From an uncultured Sphingomonas sp. (GTDB taxonomy: Bacteria; Pseudomonadota; Alphaproteobacteria; Sphingomonadales; Sphingomonadaceae), in assembly GCF_913774285.1 (NCBI RefSeq), contig NZ_CAJYHX010000008.1:248001-312000 (forward strand): 64,000 bases of DNA, written 5' to 3'. The stretch's first letter is position 1. Every line of letters starts with the position of its first letter. Under the pieces are notes generated by a model, which worked only from the letters and a program-made list of their open reading frames with translations, searched no databases and was not told the DNA's origin. The translations under genes were made by a program, and so were the position numbers. Shown in pieces: positions 1 to 8,562 of this stretch.

Positions 1-228
1 GCTTGCATCGGGCCCGTAGACGAACGTCTCGCCCTTGCCGACAGCGTTGCCATCGGCGTCCAGCAACAACCAGGGCAGCGGGGCCGTTCCCGCGCCGCGC
101 AGCACGGCGAGCTTCACGTCGCCGGGCTCGAAGCCGATCTGGTTGAGGTCGATCACGGCGCGCTGCTGCGCCACCACCGGGCTCGCCAGCACCATGCCGG
201 CGAGCAGCCCCATCCCTAGCGTCCGCAT
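1..228 (-). CDS. GH9-type glycoside hydrolase, N-terminal fragment (runs off window)
   Basis: Only the first 76 codons are inside the window; the gene continues beyond base 1. The protein opens with a hydrophobic signal peptide ending near VVAQQ, followed by DLNQIGFEPGDVKLAVL and a PLPWLLLDADG stretch. This is the pattern of the immunoglobulin-like N-terminal domain that precedes GH9 cellulase catalytic domains. The catalytic domain cannot be seen, so enzyme class is inferred. It starts 13 bases after the alpha-glucuronidase stop on the same strand, so the two are probably co-transcribed and work on the same plant cell-wall material in the periplasm or outside. Start chosen at the ATG preceded by a purine-rich GAGGGGAGCGGG. 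Confidence 0.7.
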   Translation of the reverse strand, partial: MRTLGMGLLAGMVLASPVVAQQRAVIDLNQIGFEPGDVKLAVLRGAGTAPLPWLLLDADGNAVGKGETFVYGPDAS

Positions 229-241
229 CCCGCTCCCCTCG

Positions 242-2398
242 TTATTTGCCGTTACCGGGCGCATGCGGCGTCCGGATCGCCTCGTAATAGCTGAGCGGAT
301 GCGGCGGAGCCAGATGGCCGGCGGGCAGCGGGCGCTTCGACAGCGACTGCCAGTACGCGATCGAGGCATCGCGCCACCACTGCGCTTCCCCGCGCTGAAT
401 GGCGAGGAAGTCGCGCACCTCGGCCCAGCGGCGGGCGTCGACCTTGCCCTCCAGCCCGGCCCAGCGGTGCTGCATGTCCTCCACCGTGGCGATGCCGGTG
501 TCGTAATGGACGACCAGGCTGTCCCACAGCGTTGCGCCCGAGCGCATCCGATAGTCCCAGGGAACGTGGTGGAACCAGAGCAGCAGGCTGTCCGGCACCG
601 TCTTCAGGTCGCCCCAGCGCTTCGCCAGCTGCGGCGCATATTGCCCGAGGGCGTTGGTGCCGGTGGGGGTACGATCGAAGCCGATCCCGTTCGCGTCGGC
701 ACGGTGATAATAGGCCGGGTTCCACTCGGGCCGGGCGAGGTTCGACACCCAGGGGCCAGGGCCGTAATGATGCCCGGTCGCCATCACATGGCCGAGCCCG
801 AGCGGCGTCATGTAATTCACCACCGCCTCGCGCGATTCCAGCATCATCGCGACGATAGGGTCGACCACCGCCGGGTCGAGGCTCCAGGTCAGTCGTGCCC
901 AGTCGCGGGCGATGTCAGCGGCCTTGGCGGCCGGATCCCAGGCGAGCCGGCCATAGGCGTACCAGTTGGCCTGGTCGAACTGCGATCCGCTCCAGTTCAC
1001 GTCCGTCCCGATATTGGCGACGCCGGCCATGCCGGTGAGCGCCTTGGGGGCGACCGGCGTCTCCAGCACCTTGGCGATGGTGCTGCCCGCGCGCGGGCGG
1101 AAGGTGTCGCTTTCCAGCACCTCCTCCCACATCGTCCCCAGATAGGCGAGATGCGTCGCGAAGCCGAGATACTCCTTGGTAATCTGCACCTCGAGCATCA
1201 GCGGCGTCTTGGGCATCGCGCCGAACAGCGGGTGGAACGGCTCGCGCGGCTGGAAGTCGATCGCGCCGTTCTTCACCTGGAGCAGGACGTTATCGCGGAA
1301 CTTCCCGTCGAGCGGCACGAACTCGTCATTGGCCTGCTTGTGGCGATCGGCGTCATTATGCTCGGAATAGACGAAGGCGCGCCACATCACCACGCCGCCG
1401 TGCGAGGCGAGCGCATCGGCGAGCATGTTGGCGCCGTCGGCATGGCTGCGCTTGTAGTCGGAAGGGCCCGGCTGGCCCTCCGAATTGGCCTTGACCAGGA
1501 AGCCGCCGAAATCGGGGATCACCGCGTAGATCTCGTCGGCCTTGGCCTTCCACCAGGCGCGGACCGCCGGATCGAGCGGGTCCGCGGTCTTGAGCCCGCC
1601 GATCTCGATCGGGGCGGAGAAGCGCGCGGTCAGGTAGATGCGGATGCCATAGGGGCGGAACACCTCCGCCAGCGCCTTCACCTTCTGGAGGTATGGCGCG
1701 GTCAGGATATCGGCATTGGCATTGACGTTGTTGGGCACCACCGCGTTGATGCCGATCGAGGCATTGGCGCGGGCATAGTCGGTGTAACGCGGATCCTTGT
1801 AGCCGGGCAGCTTCTGCCAGTCCCACAGCGACTGGCCAGCATAGCCGCGCTCGACATAGCGATCGAGATTGTCCCAATGGTCGAGCACGCGCAGCTGCAG
1901 CTTGGGGGCATCCTGCACGTCGAGCGCATCGATCGGTTCGCGAAGCTGGAGCAATTTGAGCAGGCGGAAGCTGCCATAGAGCAGCCCGGAGTCGCTGTTC
2001 GCGGCGATCAGCGTCACCCTGGCCCCGCCGATCGTCACGGTGCGGAGCAGGAAACCCTCGCGGCCGAGCGCGGCCAGCGGCAGGTTCATGCCCTTGAGAA
2101 GCGGCGAGCCCACGGTGGCGAGCACCACCCCACCCTCGCCCTGCACCGCGCTCGCATGTGCCGGCGCGGTGCCGATCAGCCCGGCAAGACCGCGATCGAG
2201 CTCGTCGAGCGCCGCGCGAACGGTCGGGCGGCTGCCGTCGGCCACCACGTAGCGGAGCTTGGGTGCCACCCGCTGCACGGTGCCCGCGTCGAGCGGCCGG
2301 TAGCGCAGCCACAGATCATAGCCGGTTTCGGCATGCGCCTGATTCGCAAAGGCAAATGCCGCCAAAATCCATAAAATCGCCTGATATGCCGCCCGCAT
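242..2398 (-). CDS. aguA: Alpha-glucuronidase, GH67, secreted
   Basis: Removes 4-O-methyl-glucuronic acid side groups from glucuronoxylo-oligosaccharides, complementing the divergent GH10 xylanase. The 718-residue length fits GH67. After a signal peptide (about residues 1-22, ending NQAHAETGYD), the protein shows the GH67 N-terminal alpha/beta domain and then a (beta/alpha)8 core with LDHWDNLDRYVERGYAG near residue 160 and WRAFVYSEHNDADRHKQAND mid-protein, both typical of the family. A longer frame extends 101 codons upstream but would run into the xylanase promoter; the chosen ATG has GAGAGGGCG upstream and gives a clean signal peptide. The GH9-like gene follows after 13 bases. Likely controlled together with the xylanase from the shared intergenic region. 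Confidence 0.9.
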   Translation of the reverse strand: MRAAYQAILWILAAFAFANQAHAETGYDLWLRYRPLDAGTVQRVAPKLRYVVADGSRPTVRAALDELDRGLAGLIGTAPAHASAVQGEGGVVLATVGSPLLKGMNLPLAALGREGFLLRTVTIGGARVTLIAANSDSGLLYGSFRLLKLLQLREPIDALDVQDAPKLQLRVLDHWDNLDRYVERGYAGQSLWDWQKLPGYKDPRYTDYARANASIGINAVVPNNVNANADILTAPYLQKVKALAEVFRPYGIRIYLTARFSAPIEIGGLKTADPLDPAVRAWWKAKADEIYAVIPDFGGFLVKANSEGQPGPSDYKRSHADGANMLADALASHGGVVMWRAFVYSEHNDADRHKQANDEFVPLDGKFRDNVLLQVKNGAIDFQPREPFHPLFGAMPKTPLMLEVQITKEYLGFATHLAYLGTMWEEVLESDTFRPRAGSTIAKVLETPVAPKALTGMAGVANIGTDVNWSGSQFDQANWYAYGRLAWDPAAKAADIARDWARLTWSLDPAVVDPIVAMMLESREAVVNYMTPLGLGHVMATGHHYGPGPWVSNLARPEWNPAYYHRADANGIGFDRTPTGTNALGQYAPQLAKRWGDLKTVPDSLLLWFHHVPWDYRMRSGATLWDSLVVHYDTGIATVEDMQHRWAGLEGKVDARRWAEVRDFLAIQRGEAQWWRDASIAYWQSLSKRPLPAGHLAPPHPLSYYEAIRTPHAPGNGK

Positions 2399-2510
2399 TG
2401 CGCCCTCTCTCGTCCGCGATCGTTCGCGTTGTTGACAAGCGTGTAGCAGGCCAAACATGGTATCGCTACCAAACACGCGACGCCCCAAGGCGCGATCAGG
2501 AGAGGGTTTC
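2399..2510. promoter_or_regulatory. Divergent promoter region between aguA and the GH10 xylanase
   Basis: The 112 bases between the two divergent start codons must carry both promoters. On the plus strand a TTGACA hexamer lies at 2432-2437, with a weak -10 candidate (AAACAT) at 2453-2458. The operator-like palindrome described separately sits across the expected -10/+1 position for the xylanase. The promoter assignment is by eye only. Confidence 0.5.
2458..2471. promoter_or_regulatory. LacI-family-type operator candidate (TGGTATCGCTACCA)
   Basis: A 14-base near-palindrome with arms TGGTA/TACCA around a CG-centred core. This has the size and shape of a LacI/GalR-family operator and resembles the xylose-responsive operators known in Caulobacter. 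It lies between divergent xylan-degrading genes, just downstream of a TTGACA element, where bound repressor would block the xylanase promoter and probably also the alpha-glucuronidase promoter. No LacI gene is in the window, so the regulator would be encoded elsewhere. Confidence 0.5.
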
Positions 2511-3665
2511 ATGGCCAACGGAGTTTCCATCGACCGCCGCGCGCTGCTCGCCGGTGCGGCCGCTACCGCCGCGCTGCCGCTGGCCGCCCGCGCGACCTCC
2601 CAGCTGCCGGGGCTCAATACCATGGCGGGCCAGAAGAACATGCGGATCGGCTCCGCCTTCGCCTGGAGCCCGCCCGGCGCCGATGCCGGCTCGTTCGCCA
2701 ATCCGCGCTATGCCGCGCTGCTCCAGCGCGATTGCGGGCTGCTCGTGCCCGAGAACCAGCTCAAATGGCAGGCCACCCGCCCTGCCCCGGACAGGTTCGA
2801 CTTCGCCCATTTCGACGCGATGCTCGACTGGGCCGAGGCGCACCGCATGGCGATGCGCGGCCACACGCTGCTCTGGCACAAGAGCCAGTATTTCCCCCGC
2901 TGGCTGAACGAGTACGAATTCGGCGGCACGCCGCGGCGCGAGGCCGAACGGCTGCTCACCACCCATGTCGACACGGTCTGCCATCGCTACGCCAAGCGGA
3001 TCGGCAGCTACGACGTGGTCAACGAGACGGTCGATGAGAAAACCGGCGGCTTACGCGAGACAAGCCTGTCGCGCGCGTTCGGCGGCACCGTGCCGATGCT
3101 CGACCACGCCTTCCACACCGCCCGCGCCGCCGCGCCGCACGCGCAGCTGGTGTACAACGACTATATGAGCTGGGAGCCCGGCAACGAGGCGCACCGCGAC
3201 GGCGTGCTCCGCCTGCTCGAAGGCTTCCGCAAGCGCGGCGTGCCGGTCGATGCACTGGGCGTACAGTCGCATATCGAGCCCGCCAGCGATGCTCCGGCCG
3301 GCGTGCTCGCGGCGCGGCAGGAGAAGCCGTGGCGCCAGTTTCTCGATGCGGTCACCGGCATGGGCTATGCGCTGCTGATCACCGAGTTCGACGTCGCCGA
3401 CCAGCATCTGCCCACCGACATCGCTGCGCGCGACCGGCAAGTGGCCGACTATGCCGGCGTCTATCTCGACATACTATTCGGCTATCCGCAGCTGCGCGAC
3501 ATGCTGTTCTGGGGGATGTGCGACAAGTATAGCTGGCTGAACGGCTTCAAGCCGCGCAAGGACGGCAGCGCACCGCGGGTGGCGCCATACGACCGGGAAT
3601 TTCAGCGCACGCCGCTCCACACAATGACTGCGACGAAATTGATGAAAACCGCCACACGGCGCTAA
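2511..3665 (+). CDS. Endo-1,4-beta-xylanase, GH10, probably Tat-exported
   Basis: Hydrolyses the xylan backbone. The 384-residue protein begins with a twin-arginine leader (DRRALLAGAAATAALPLAARA) and continues as a single GH10 (beta/alpha)8 domain. Family landmarks are visible: ENQLKW (residues 81-86), RGHTLLWH (116-123), the acid/base glutamate E172 in YDVVNETVDE, and the nucleophile E292 in LLITEFDVAD. GH10 usually has WDVVNE and ITELD, so Tyr and Phe are conservative deviations. Start chosen at the ATG 10 bases after AGGAGAGGG rather than an upstream in-frame ATG that overlaps the operator. Divergent from aguA. Confidence 0.93.
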   Translation: MANGVSIDRRALLAGAAATAALPLAARATSQLPGLNTMAGQKNMRIGSAFAWSPPGADAGSFANPRYAALLQRDCGLLVPENQLKWQATRPAPDRFDFAHFDAMLDWAEAHRMAMRGHTLLWHKSQYFPRWLNEYEFGGTPRREAERLLTTHVDTVCHRYAKRIGSYDVVNETVDEKTGGLRETSLSRAFGGTVPMLDHAFHTARAAAPHAQLVYNDYMSWEPGNEAHRDGVLRLLEGFRKRGVPVDALGVQSHIEPASDAPAGVLAARQEKPWRQFLDAVTGMGYALLITEFDVADQHLPTDIAARDRQVADYAGVYLDILFGYPQLRDMLFWGMCDKYSWLNGFKPRKDGSAPRVAPYDREFQRTPLHTMTATKLMKTATRR

Positions 3666-3747
3666 CCTCGGTACGCTCCCGTTCAGATTTTGGAAGTATA
3701 GACTTGTCCGATCGGCTGAGTCGCCGTCGAAACCAGGGAGCAGGGCA

Positions 3748-4755
3748 ATGGCCGCAGCGGCCGCGAGACGGCAAGGATCGGGCGGAGAGATACCGCTTCC
3801 CAGCACGATCGACGTCGCGGCACTGCACCGCCTGGCCGAGGCAACCGTGCGGGCGCACGGTCGCGCCACCGTCACCCCCGCCGGCGCCGCCTTCCGCCAG
3901 ATGCTGATGGAGCGCGCCCGTACCAGCGCCCAGCGCAGCGCGCTCGCCCTGCTCGGCGGCGATATCGAGCGGCGCGCACGCGCGGGCCGGGTGCGGAGGA
4001 TCGACGACGGCGCGCCGGTCGACATCCTGTTCGATCTCGCCGGGCCGCTGGCAGCGCTGCTCGCCGAGGGGCGGGCGACCGACGCCAGCATTCTCGCCAA
4101 CCGCTATCTCGACCTGTCGCCCCAGGGCGCCACCGGCTGGGCGCTGCTGCCGCTGATGCTGTCGCTGCAGATGGACGATCCCGAATCGGCGGACCGCTTC
4201 CTTGAGCCCTCGGCACCGCAGCTGATCGTGATCGGCGGCCTTTCGGGCACCGGCAAGTCGAGCCTGGCACGGCTGCTCGGCGGTCTCTATGGCCGCCGCC
4301 CCGGCGCGCGGGTTCTGCGCTCCGACGTGTTCCGCAAGCGGCTCGCCGGCCTGCCGCCCGAGACGCGGCTGCCGCCGTCGCACTATACTCGCCGCAATGA
4401 TGCCGAAACCTATGAGGCGCTGTTCGAATCGGCCGACGACCACCTCGCCTGCGGCTCGACGGTGATCCTCGACGCAGTGTTCCTCAATCGGAGCGAGCGC
4501 GAAGTGGCCGAGGCGCTGGCGCTGCAGGCGCGGGTGCCGTTCACCGGCATCTGGCTGGAGGCACCGGATCGCGACCGCATCGCCCGGGTCAGCGCGCGCA
4601 CCGGCGATGCATCCGATGCCACGGCAGAGGTGGCCCGGGACCAGGCACGCCGCCCCGTCGGCGACCTGTTCGGCTGGCACCGGATGCGGGCGAACCGCGC
4701 GATGGAGTTGATCGTGCCCGCAGCGCGCGCCGCGATCGAGCGACCGCGGCGCTGA
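3748..4755 (+). CDS. P-loop kinase-like ATPase with degenerate aminoglycoside-phosphotransferase-like N-terminus
   Basis: The C-terminal half is an AAA_33/gluconate-kinase-type P-loop domain: Walker A GLSGTGKS at residues 164-171, followed by LRSDVFRKRLAG and a VILDAVFLNRSER strand. The N-terminal half matches only the distal part of the phosphotransferase lobe found in the well-known two-domain family (ILFDLAGPLAALL, ANRYLDLS, ALLPLMLSL). The catalytic HGDLH segment expected before it is absent, and the protein is 335 residues against roughly 500 for full-length members. So only the P-loop part can be an active kinase; the substrate is unknown. Stands alone on the plus strand and is closed by a hairpin at 4762-4782. 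Confidence 0.75.
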   Translation: MAAAAARRQGSGGEIPLPSTIDVAALHRLAEATVRAHGRATVTPAGAAFRQMLMERARTSAQRSALALLGGDIERRARAGRVRRIDDGAPVDILFDLAGPLAALLAEGRATDASILANRYLDLSPQGATGWALLPLMLSLQMDDPESADRFLEPSAPQLIVIGGLSGTGKSSLARLLGGLYGRRPGARVLRSDVFRKRLAGLPPETRLPPSHYTRRNDAETYEALFESADDHLACGSTVILDAVFLNRSEREVAEALALQARVPFTGIWLEAPDRDRIARVSARTGDASDATAEVARDQARRPVGDLFGWHRMRANRAMELIVPAARAAIERPRR

Positions 4756-4761
4756 ACGCGT

Positions 4762-4782
4762 CCGGCGGGTCTGTCCCGCCGG
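4762..4782. terminator. Hairpin between convergent genes
   Basis: An 8-base perfect stem CCGGCGGG/CCCGCCGG with loop TCTGT lies between the stop of the P-loop gene (plus) and the stop of the ArsR gene (minus). There is no T-run, but its placement suggests a two-way terminator. Confidence 0.5.
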
Positions 4783-4788
4783 TGCGGG

Positions 4789-5139
4789 TCAGGCGTTCTC
4801 GGGAACTTCGGGCTTGAGCAGGATGCCGTTCACGCTGTCATTGGCGCAGAACAGGTCGTTCAGCGCCTCGAGCATGCGGCGTGCCTCCGGGCTGGCCAGC
4901 GAGTAGAAGATCATCTGGCCGGCACGCCTGGCAGAGACCATGCCCTCGCGGCGCAGCAGGGCGAGTTGCTGGGAGACCGCCGTGTCGCGAGCACCGGTCA
5001 GCCGTGCCAGTTCCCCTACCGATTTCTCGCCATCCACCAGATGGCAGAGAAGCAGCAGGCGGCTGCGGCCGGACAGCGCCTTCAAAAACTGCGACGCGTG
5101 GTCGATTACCTCGATCATATCGTTCTTCACGGCGACCAT
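4789..5139 (-). CDS. ArsR/SmtB-family repressor with BigR/SqrR-like cysteine pair
   Basis: A 116-residue winged-helix regulator. Helix-turn-helix region SVGELARLTGARDTAVSQQL (residues 40-59) and wing RRAGQMIFYSLAS are typical. It lacks the ELCVCDL metal site of ArsR/SmtB metal sensors but has Cys32 (in LLLLCHLVDG) and Cys98 (in LNDLFC). These are the positions of the reactive cysteine pair in BigR/SqrR/YgaV persulfide-sensing repressors, which suggests response to reactive sulfur or oxidants rather than to a metal. Divergent from an AlkB-like gene 168 bases away, with an inverted repeat in the gap. An alternative start lies 7 codons downstream (MIEVIDH). Confidence 0.85.
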   Translation of the reverse strand: MVAVKNDMIEVIDHASQFLKALSGRSRLLLLCHLVDGEKSVGELARLTGARDTAVSQQLALLRREGMVSARRAGQMIFYSLASPEARRMLEALNDLFCANDSVNGILLKPEVPENA

Positions 5140-5307
5140 GGCTATGCGTGTATCCTATGCCAAGCAACCCGTCACGCGACAAAAAATCCAGGAAATTCAT
5201 AAACCTGGATCAATATGAGACATCATATATATGCATTTTTGCGGCCATGTGTCTCGCGCAGCATGCGCATTTTGGGAGCGTACCAACGTTTCAAAGGTTG
5301 AGCGAGC
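5140..5307. promoter_or_regulatory. AT-rich divergent promoter region with operator candidate
   Basis: This 168-base gap is much more AT-rich than the surrounding DNA. It contains a perfect 7-base inverted repeat ATCCAGG (5186-5192) / CCTGGAT (5204-5210) separated by an AT-rich 11-base centre, the layout expected of an ArsR-family operator. A second smaller palindrome GCGCA-GCA-TGCGC lies at 5256-5268, near the alkB-like start. Autoregulation of the ArsR gene is therefore likely; control of the AlkB-like gene is possible. Confidence 0.5.
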
Positions 5308-5937
5308 ATGACGGCGCACCAAGCGGATCTGTTCGACGTGCCGGGCCCCTCCGGTCTGAGAACGCAAGCCAACTTCCTGACCGACACCGAGGAATCCGCT
5401 GCCGTCGCGGCGATCGACTCGTCCGGGCTGGCGCCCTTCCGCTTCCAGGGCTGGACCGGTAACCGCCACACAACAAGTTACGGCTGGCGCTACGACTTCG
5501 AGGACGGCGGCTTCGCGCGCGCCGAGCCCTTCCCCGACTGGCTGGCGCCGCTGCGCGATCGGGCGGAGGCCTTTGCCGGTCTCGCGCCGGGCACGCTCGT
5601 CCAGGCGCTGCTGATCCACTATCCCGTCGGCGCCGGAATCGGCTGGCACCGCGACCGGCCGGTCTTCGAGGAAGTGGTGGGCATCTCGCTCGGCGCCTCC
5701 GCCACACTGCGCCTGCGCCGCCGGACCGGCCCGCGCGCCTTCGATCGCGCCGAGCAGTTGCTCGCCCCCCGCTCGATCTACCTGCTCGCCGGTGAGGTGC
5801 GCCACGCCTGGGAGCACAGCATCGCCCCGATGGCCGAACCGCGCTGGTCGATCACCTTCCGTGCGCTCTCTGCGCTGGGCCTGCGCCAGACTCAGAACGG
5901 CCCGGACGGGGATCCCCGCCCGGGCCGCACTGGTTGA
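5308..5937 (+). CDS. AlkB-like Fe(II)/2-oxoglutarate dioxygenase
   Basis: A 209-residue member of the AlkB family, which oxidatively removes alkyl groups from nucleic acid bases (some members act on proteins or RNA). The iron ligands are visible as H114 and D116 in GWHRDRP and H170 in RHAWEHSI, and the 2-oxoglutarate-binding arginine R185 in WSITFRALS. The substrate cannot be read from sequence. The start has a GAG-rich site (GTTGAGCGAGC) upstream. It faces the ArsR gene across a shared AT-rich region, so it may be inducible by whatever that regulator senses. Its 3' end is followed by a strong hairpin at 5941-5962. Confidence 0.88.
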   Translation: MTAHQADLFDVPGPSGLRTQANFLTDTEESAAVAAIDSSGLAPFRFQGWTGNRHTTSYGWRYDFEDGGFARAEPFPDWLAPLRDRAEAFAGLAPGTLVQALLIHYPVGAGIGWHRDRPVFEEVVGISLGASATLRLRRRTGPRAFDRAEQLLAPRSIYLLAGEVRHAWEHSIAPMAEPRWSITFRALSALGLRQTQNGPDGDPRPGRTG

Positions 5938-5940
5938 CCA

Positions 5941-5962
5941 TCCCGCCGCCGGAGCGGCGGGA
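5941..5962. terminator. Strong hairpin between convergent genes
   Basis: A perfect 9-base stem TCCCGCCGC/GCGGCGGGA with loop CGGA lies between the AlkB-like stop (plus) and the TonB receptor stop (minus). Symmetric placement suggests it ends transcription from both sides. Confidence 0.6.
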
Positions 5963-5970
5963 CCATCGCG

Positions 5971-8562
5971 TCAGAACTTGACGCTGGCTTCCACGCCCCA
6001 GGTCCGCGGGGGATTGAAGTTGGCATAGTCGCCCAGGATGCCGCCGTAGCTGGTCGAGACCAGCTGGCCGTTCGCGCCATAGTTGAGCACCGGCGACGAG
6101 TTGGCCGACGAGCGGCGGTAGATATAGGTCTTGTCGAGCAGGTTGCGCGACCAGACGGCGAAGGTGACCTTGTTGTGATCCGACACCGCGATGTCGGCGA
6201 TCGCGATGCGGCCGTTCATGATGAAGGCGGCATCGGTCTTGGTCGGCTCGAGCTGGAAGCTGTACTGGCTGCTCGAATAATTGCCGTCGAGGTGGAAGCG
6301 CAGGGTCGCATCGCCGCCGCCGATCGGCAGGGCATAGTCGATCGCGCCCGACGCCGCGTGCTCCGGCGTGTAGACGATGTACAGCTGCTGCGCCGGCGCA
6401 CCCGGGGTCAGCGGGTTCACCGCCGACGGCGCACGCCAGTAGGTATAGGCGTAGGACGCGGTGAGCGTCAGGCCCTGCACCGGTGCCACGGTCAGATCCG
6501 CCTCGATGCCGCGGATCTTGCTGTCACCGGCGTTGGTGGTCTGCTCGATATGGCTGCCATTGGTCGGGCTCTGGCCGTTCGTGTCGAAATAGTCGAAGTC
6601 GAACTGGGTGTTCGAGCGGTCCATGATGTAGCCCGCCAGGTTCAGGCGCGCCTTGTGGTTCCAGAAGTCCATCTTGGCGCCGACTTCATACGACTTGACC
6701 GATTCCGGGCCGAAGGCGTTGAACTGGAGCGAACGGTCGTTCGCGCCGCCGGCGCGGAAGCCGGTCGCGTACTTGGCGTAGAGATGGATGTCCTGCGTCG
6801 CGTCGAACGAGACGTTGATCATCGGATCGAACCTGCTGACGCTGTTGCTGAAGCCGAACGGCGACACCGTGCCCGCCTTCACCAGGTCGGCGCGGTTGTT
6901 GACGACATAGAGCGTGCCGTGGCGCTTGTCCTTGGTCCAGCGGCCGCCCAGGGTGACATGCACCACGTCGCCCAGCGCGTCCGGTGTGTAGGTCAGGTTG
7001 CCGAACAGCGAATAGTTGTGGTCGGTCGCCTGGCTGGCGCGGGTGATGAACTGGCAGCTGTTGGCGAACTGCGGCACCGTGGTCGCCAGCGTGTTGTTGC
7101 ACGACGGATCGAACTGCTGATAGCCCGAGTTGGCGCCGGTGATCGCGCTGGAATTGCCCGGGATCGGGCTGCGAATGGTGTAGGCCGTGCCGTCCGTGTT
7201 CCACTGGTTGGTGAGCGGCGTCGCGGCATATTCCGTGGCGTGCTCGGTGAAATAATAGGCGCCGACGACATAATCGAACTGCGGCACGCTGCCGACCGCC
7301 TGGAACTCCTGGCTGAACTGGTGCTGGCGCAGGAACGACAGGCTGTAGCGGCTGAAGGTGCCGGTGGTGTTGATCGCGGTCGGGTTGGCCGTGTTCGGCA
7401 CGAACGGCGCGAACGAGCTGCGCTGCGGACCGCCCGAGTTATCCCACTGATCGGTGCTGACACCGCGCCATGCGGTGATCGAGCGCAGTTCGAGCCACGG
7501 CGCAGCCGTGTACTTCAGGTTCGACAGGACACCATGGGTGATGTCGACGCTCGGCTGCTGCGGCACGCCGACATCGGCCACGCGCTGGCGATCGGGGTGG
7601 ACGCCGACGAGCGGTGCCTTCGGGGCGATGCAGATCGGCTTGGTGCTGCCGGCGGCGATGGTGCCGCCGCAGGCGACGCCGTTCAGCTGCAATGCGCCGT
7701 TGTTGAACGTGCCGACCGCATAGTTGTTCGGGTTGTAGCTGACCAGCTGGCTGAACTGCGGGGTGTTCTCGTCCTTCGCATAGTCATAGGCGAAATCGGC
7801 AGTGAAGTTGCTGGCCGGCTTCCAGCGCGCAGCGACGCGGCCGCCCTTGCGATCATAATAGTTCCAGCCGGTCGAACCCGTGAGCGGGTTGTCGACGGTC
7901 GGATCCTGGTGCTGGTAGACACCGTCCAGCTTCAGCGAGATGTCGTGGAAGGCCGGCAGGTCGAGGTGCGCATCGACGCTGCGGCTGCCGTAATTGCCGA
8001 CGCCGCCATTGATGCGGCCGCCGAACTCGCCGGTGGGCGCGCGGGTGACGAGCGACAGCGCGCCGCCTTCGGTGTTGCGGCCGAACAGCGTGCCCTGCGG
8101 GCCCTTCAGCACTTCGATGCGCTCGATGTCGAACAGCGCGGCGTTGAGGCCCTGGGTCTTACCCAGTGCGACGCCGTCGATGTACACACCGACGCCGCCG
8201 TCGCGCGCGGTCTGGTTCTGGTCGTAGGGGACGATGCCGCGGATGCCGATCGTCAGCGCCGACTGGCGCGCCTCGAAGGTCGCGACGCGGAGCGAGGGCA
8301 CGGTGCCATCAGCGAGGTTGAACAGGCTCTGGACGTGGCGGTCCTGCAGCGCCTCGGTGCTGAGCACGCTGATCGAGATCGGCGTCTTCTGCAGGTTGGT
8401 CTCGCGCTTGGTGGCGGTGACGACGATGTCGGCAAGGCCTTCGGGCTGCGCGGTATCGGCAGCCGGCGCATCGGCCGTCTGCGCCACGGCCGGGACGGCG
8501 GCAAGCGCCATCGCAGTGGCACCGGCCAGCAGCGCAAGGCGGAAGGTGGAACGATCGAGCAT
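5971..8562 (-). CDS. TonB-dependent outer-membrane receptor
   Basis: An 863-residue receptor. Signal peptide MLDRSTFRLALLAGATAMAL... ends at AVAQ; a TonB-box-like ADIVVTATKRETNLQ follows, then the plug domain (about residues 55-170, with GIRGIVPYDQNQT and IERIEVLKGPQGTLFGRNTE), then the 22-strand barrel ending in the aromatic WGVEASVKF motif. The sequence type (ATKRE...LQKTPISISV) is the large sphingomonad receptor group used for diverse organic substrates. The ligand is not evident and no transport or catabolic gene is adjacent. A 7-7-7 inverted repeat lies 60 bases upstream of the start. Confidence 0.93.
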   Translation of the reverse strand: MLDRSTFRLALLAGATAMALAAVPAVAQTADAPAADTAQPEGLADIVVTATKRETNLQKTPISISVLSTEALQDRHVQSLFNLADGTVPSLRVATFEARQSALTIGIRGIVPYDQNQTARDGGVGVYIDGVALGKTQGLNAALFDIERIEVLKGPQGTLFGRNTEGGALSLVTRAPTGEFGGRINGGVGNYGSRSVDAHLDLPAFHDISLKLDGVYQHQDPTVDNPLTGSTGWNYYDRKGGRVAARWKPASNFTADFAYDYAKDENTPQFSQLVSYNPNNYAVGTFNNGALQLNGVACGGTIAAGSTKPICIAPKAPLVGVHPDRQRVADVGVPQQPSVDITHGVLSNLKYTAAPWLELRSITAWRGVSTDQWDNSGGPQRSSFAPFVPNTANPTAINTTGTFSRYSLSFLRQHQFSQEFQAVGSVPQFDYVVGAYYFTEHATEYAATPLTNQWNTDGTAYTIRSPIPGNSSAITGANSGYQQFDPSCNNTLATTVPQFANSCQFITRASQATDHNYSLFGNLTYTPDALGDVVHVTLGGRWTKDKRHGTLYVVNNRADLVKAGTVSPFGFSNSVSRFDPMINVSFDATQDIHLYAKYATGFRAGGANDRSLQFNAFGPESVKSYEVGAKMDFWNHKARLNLAGYIMDRSNTQFDFDYFDTNGQSPTNGSHIEQTTNAGDSKIRGIEADLTVAPVQGLTLTASYAYTYWRAPSAVNPLTPGAPAQQLYIVYTPEHAASGAIDYALPIGGGDATLRFHLDGNYSSSQYSFQLEPTKTDAAFIMNGRIAIADIAVSDHNKVTFAVWSRNLLDKTYIYRRSSANSSPVLNYGANGQLVSTSYGGILGDYANFNPPRTWGVEASVKF

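Noticed and set aside
5217..5255. Inverted repeat GAGACA/TGTCTC in the arsR-alkB gap
   Set aside because: Arms are only six bases and 27 bases apart, likely chance; the 5186-5210 repeat is the better operator candidate.
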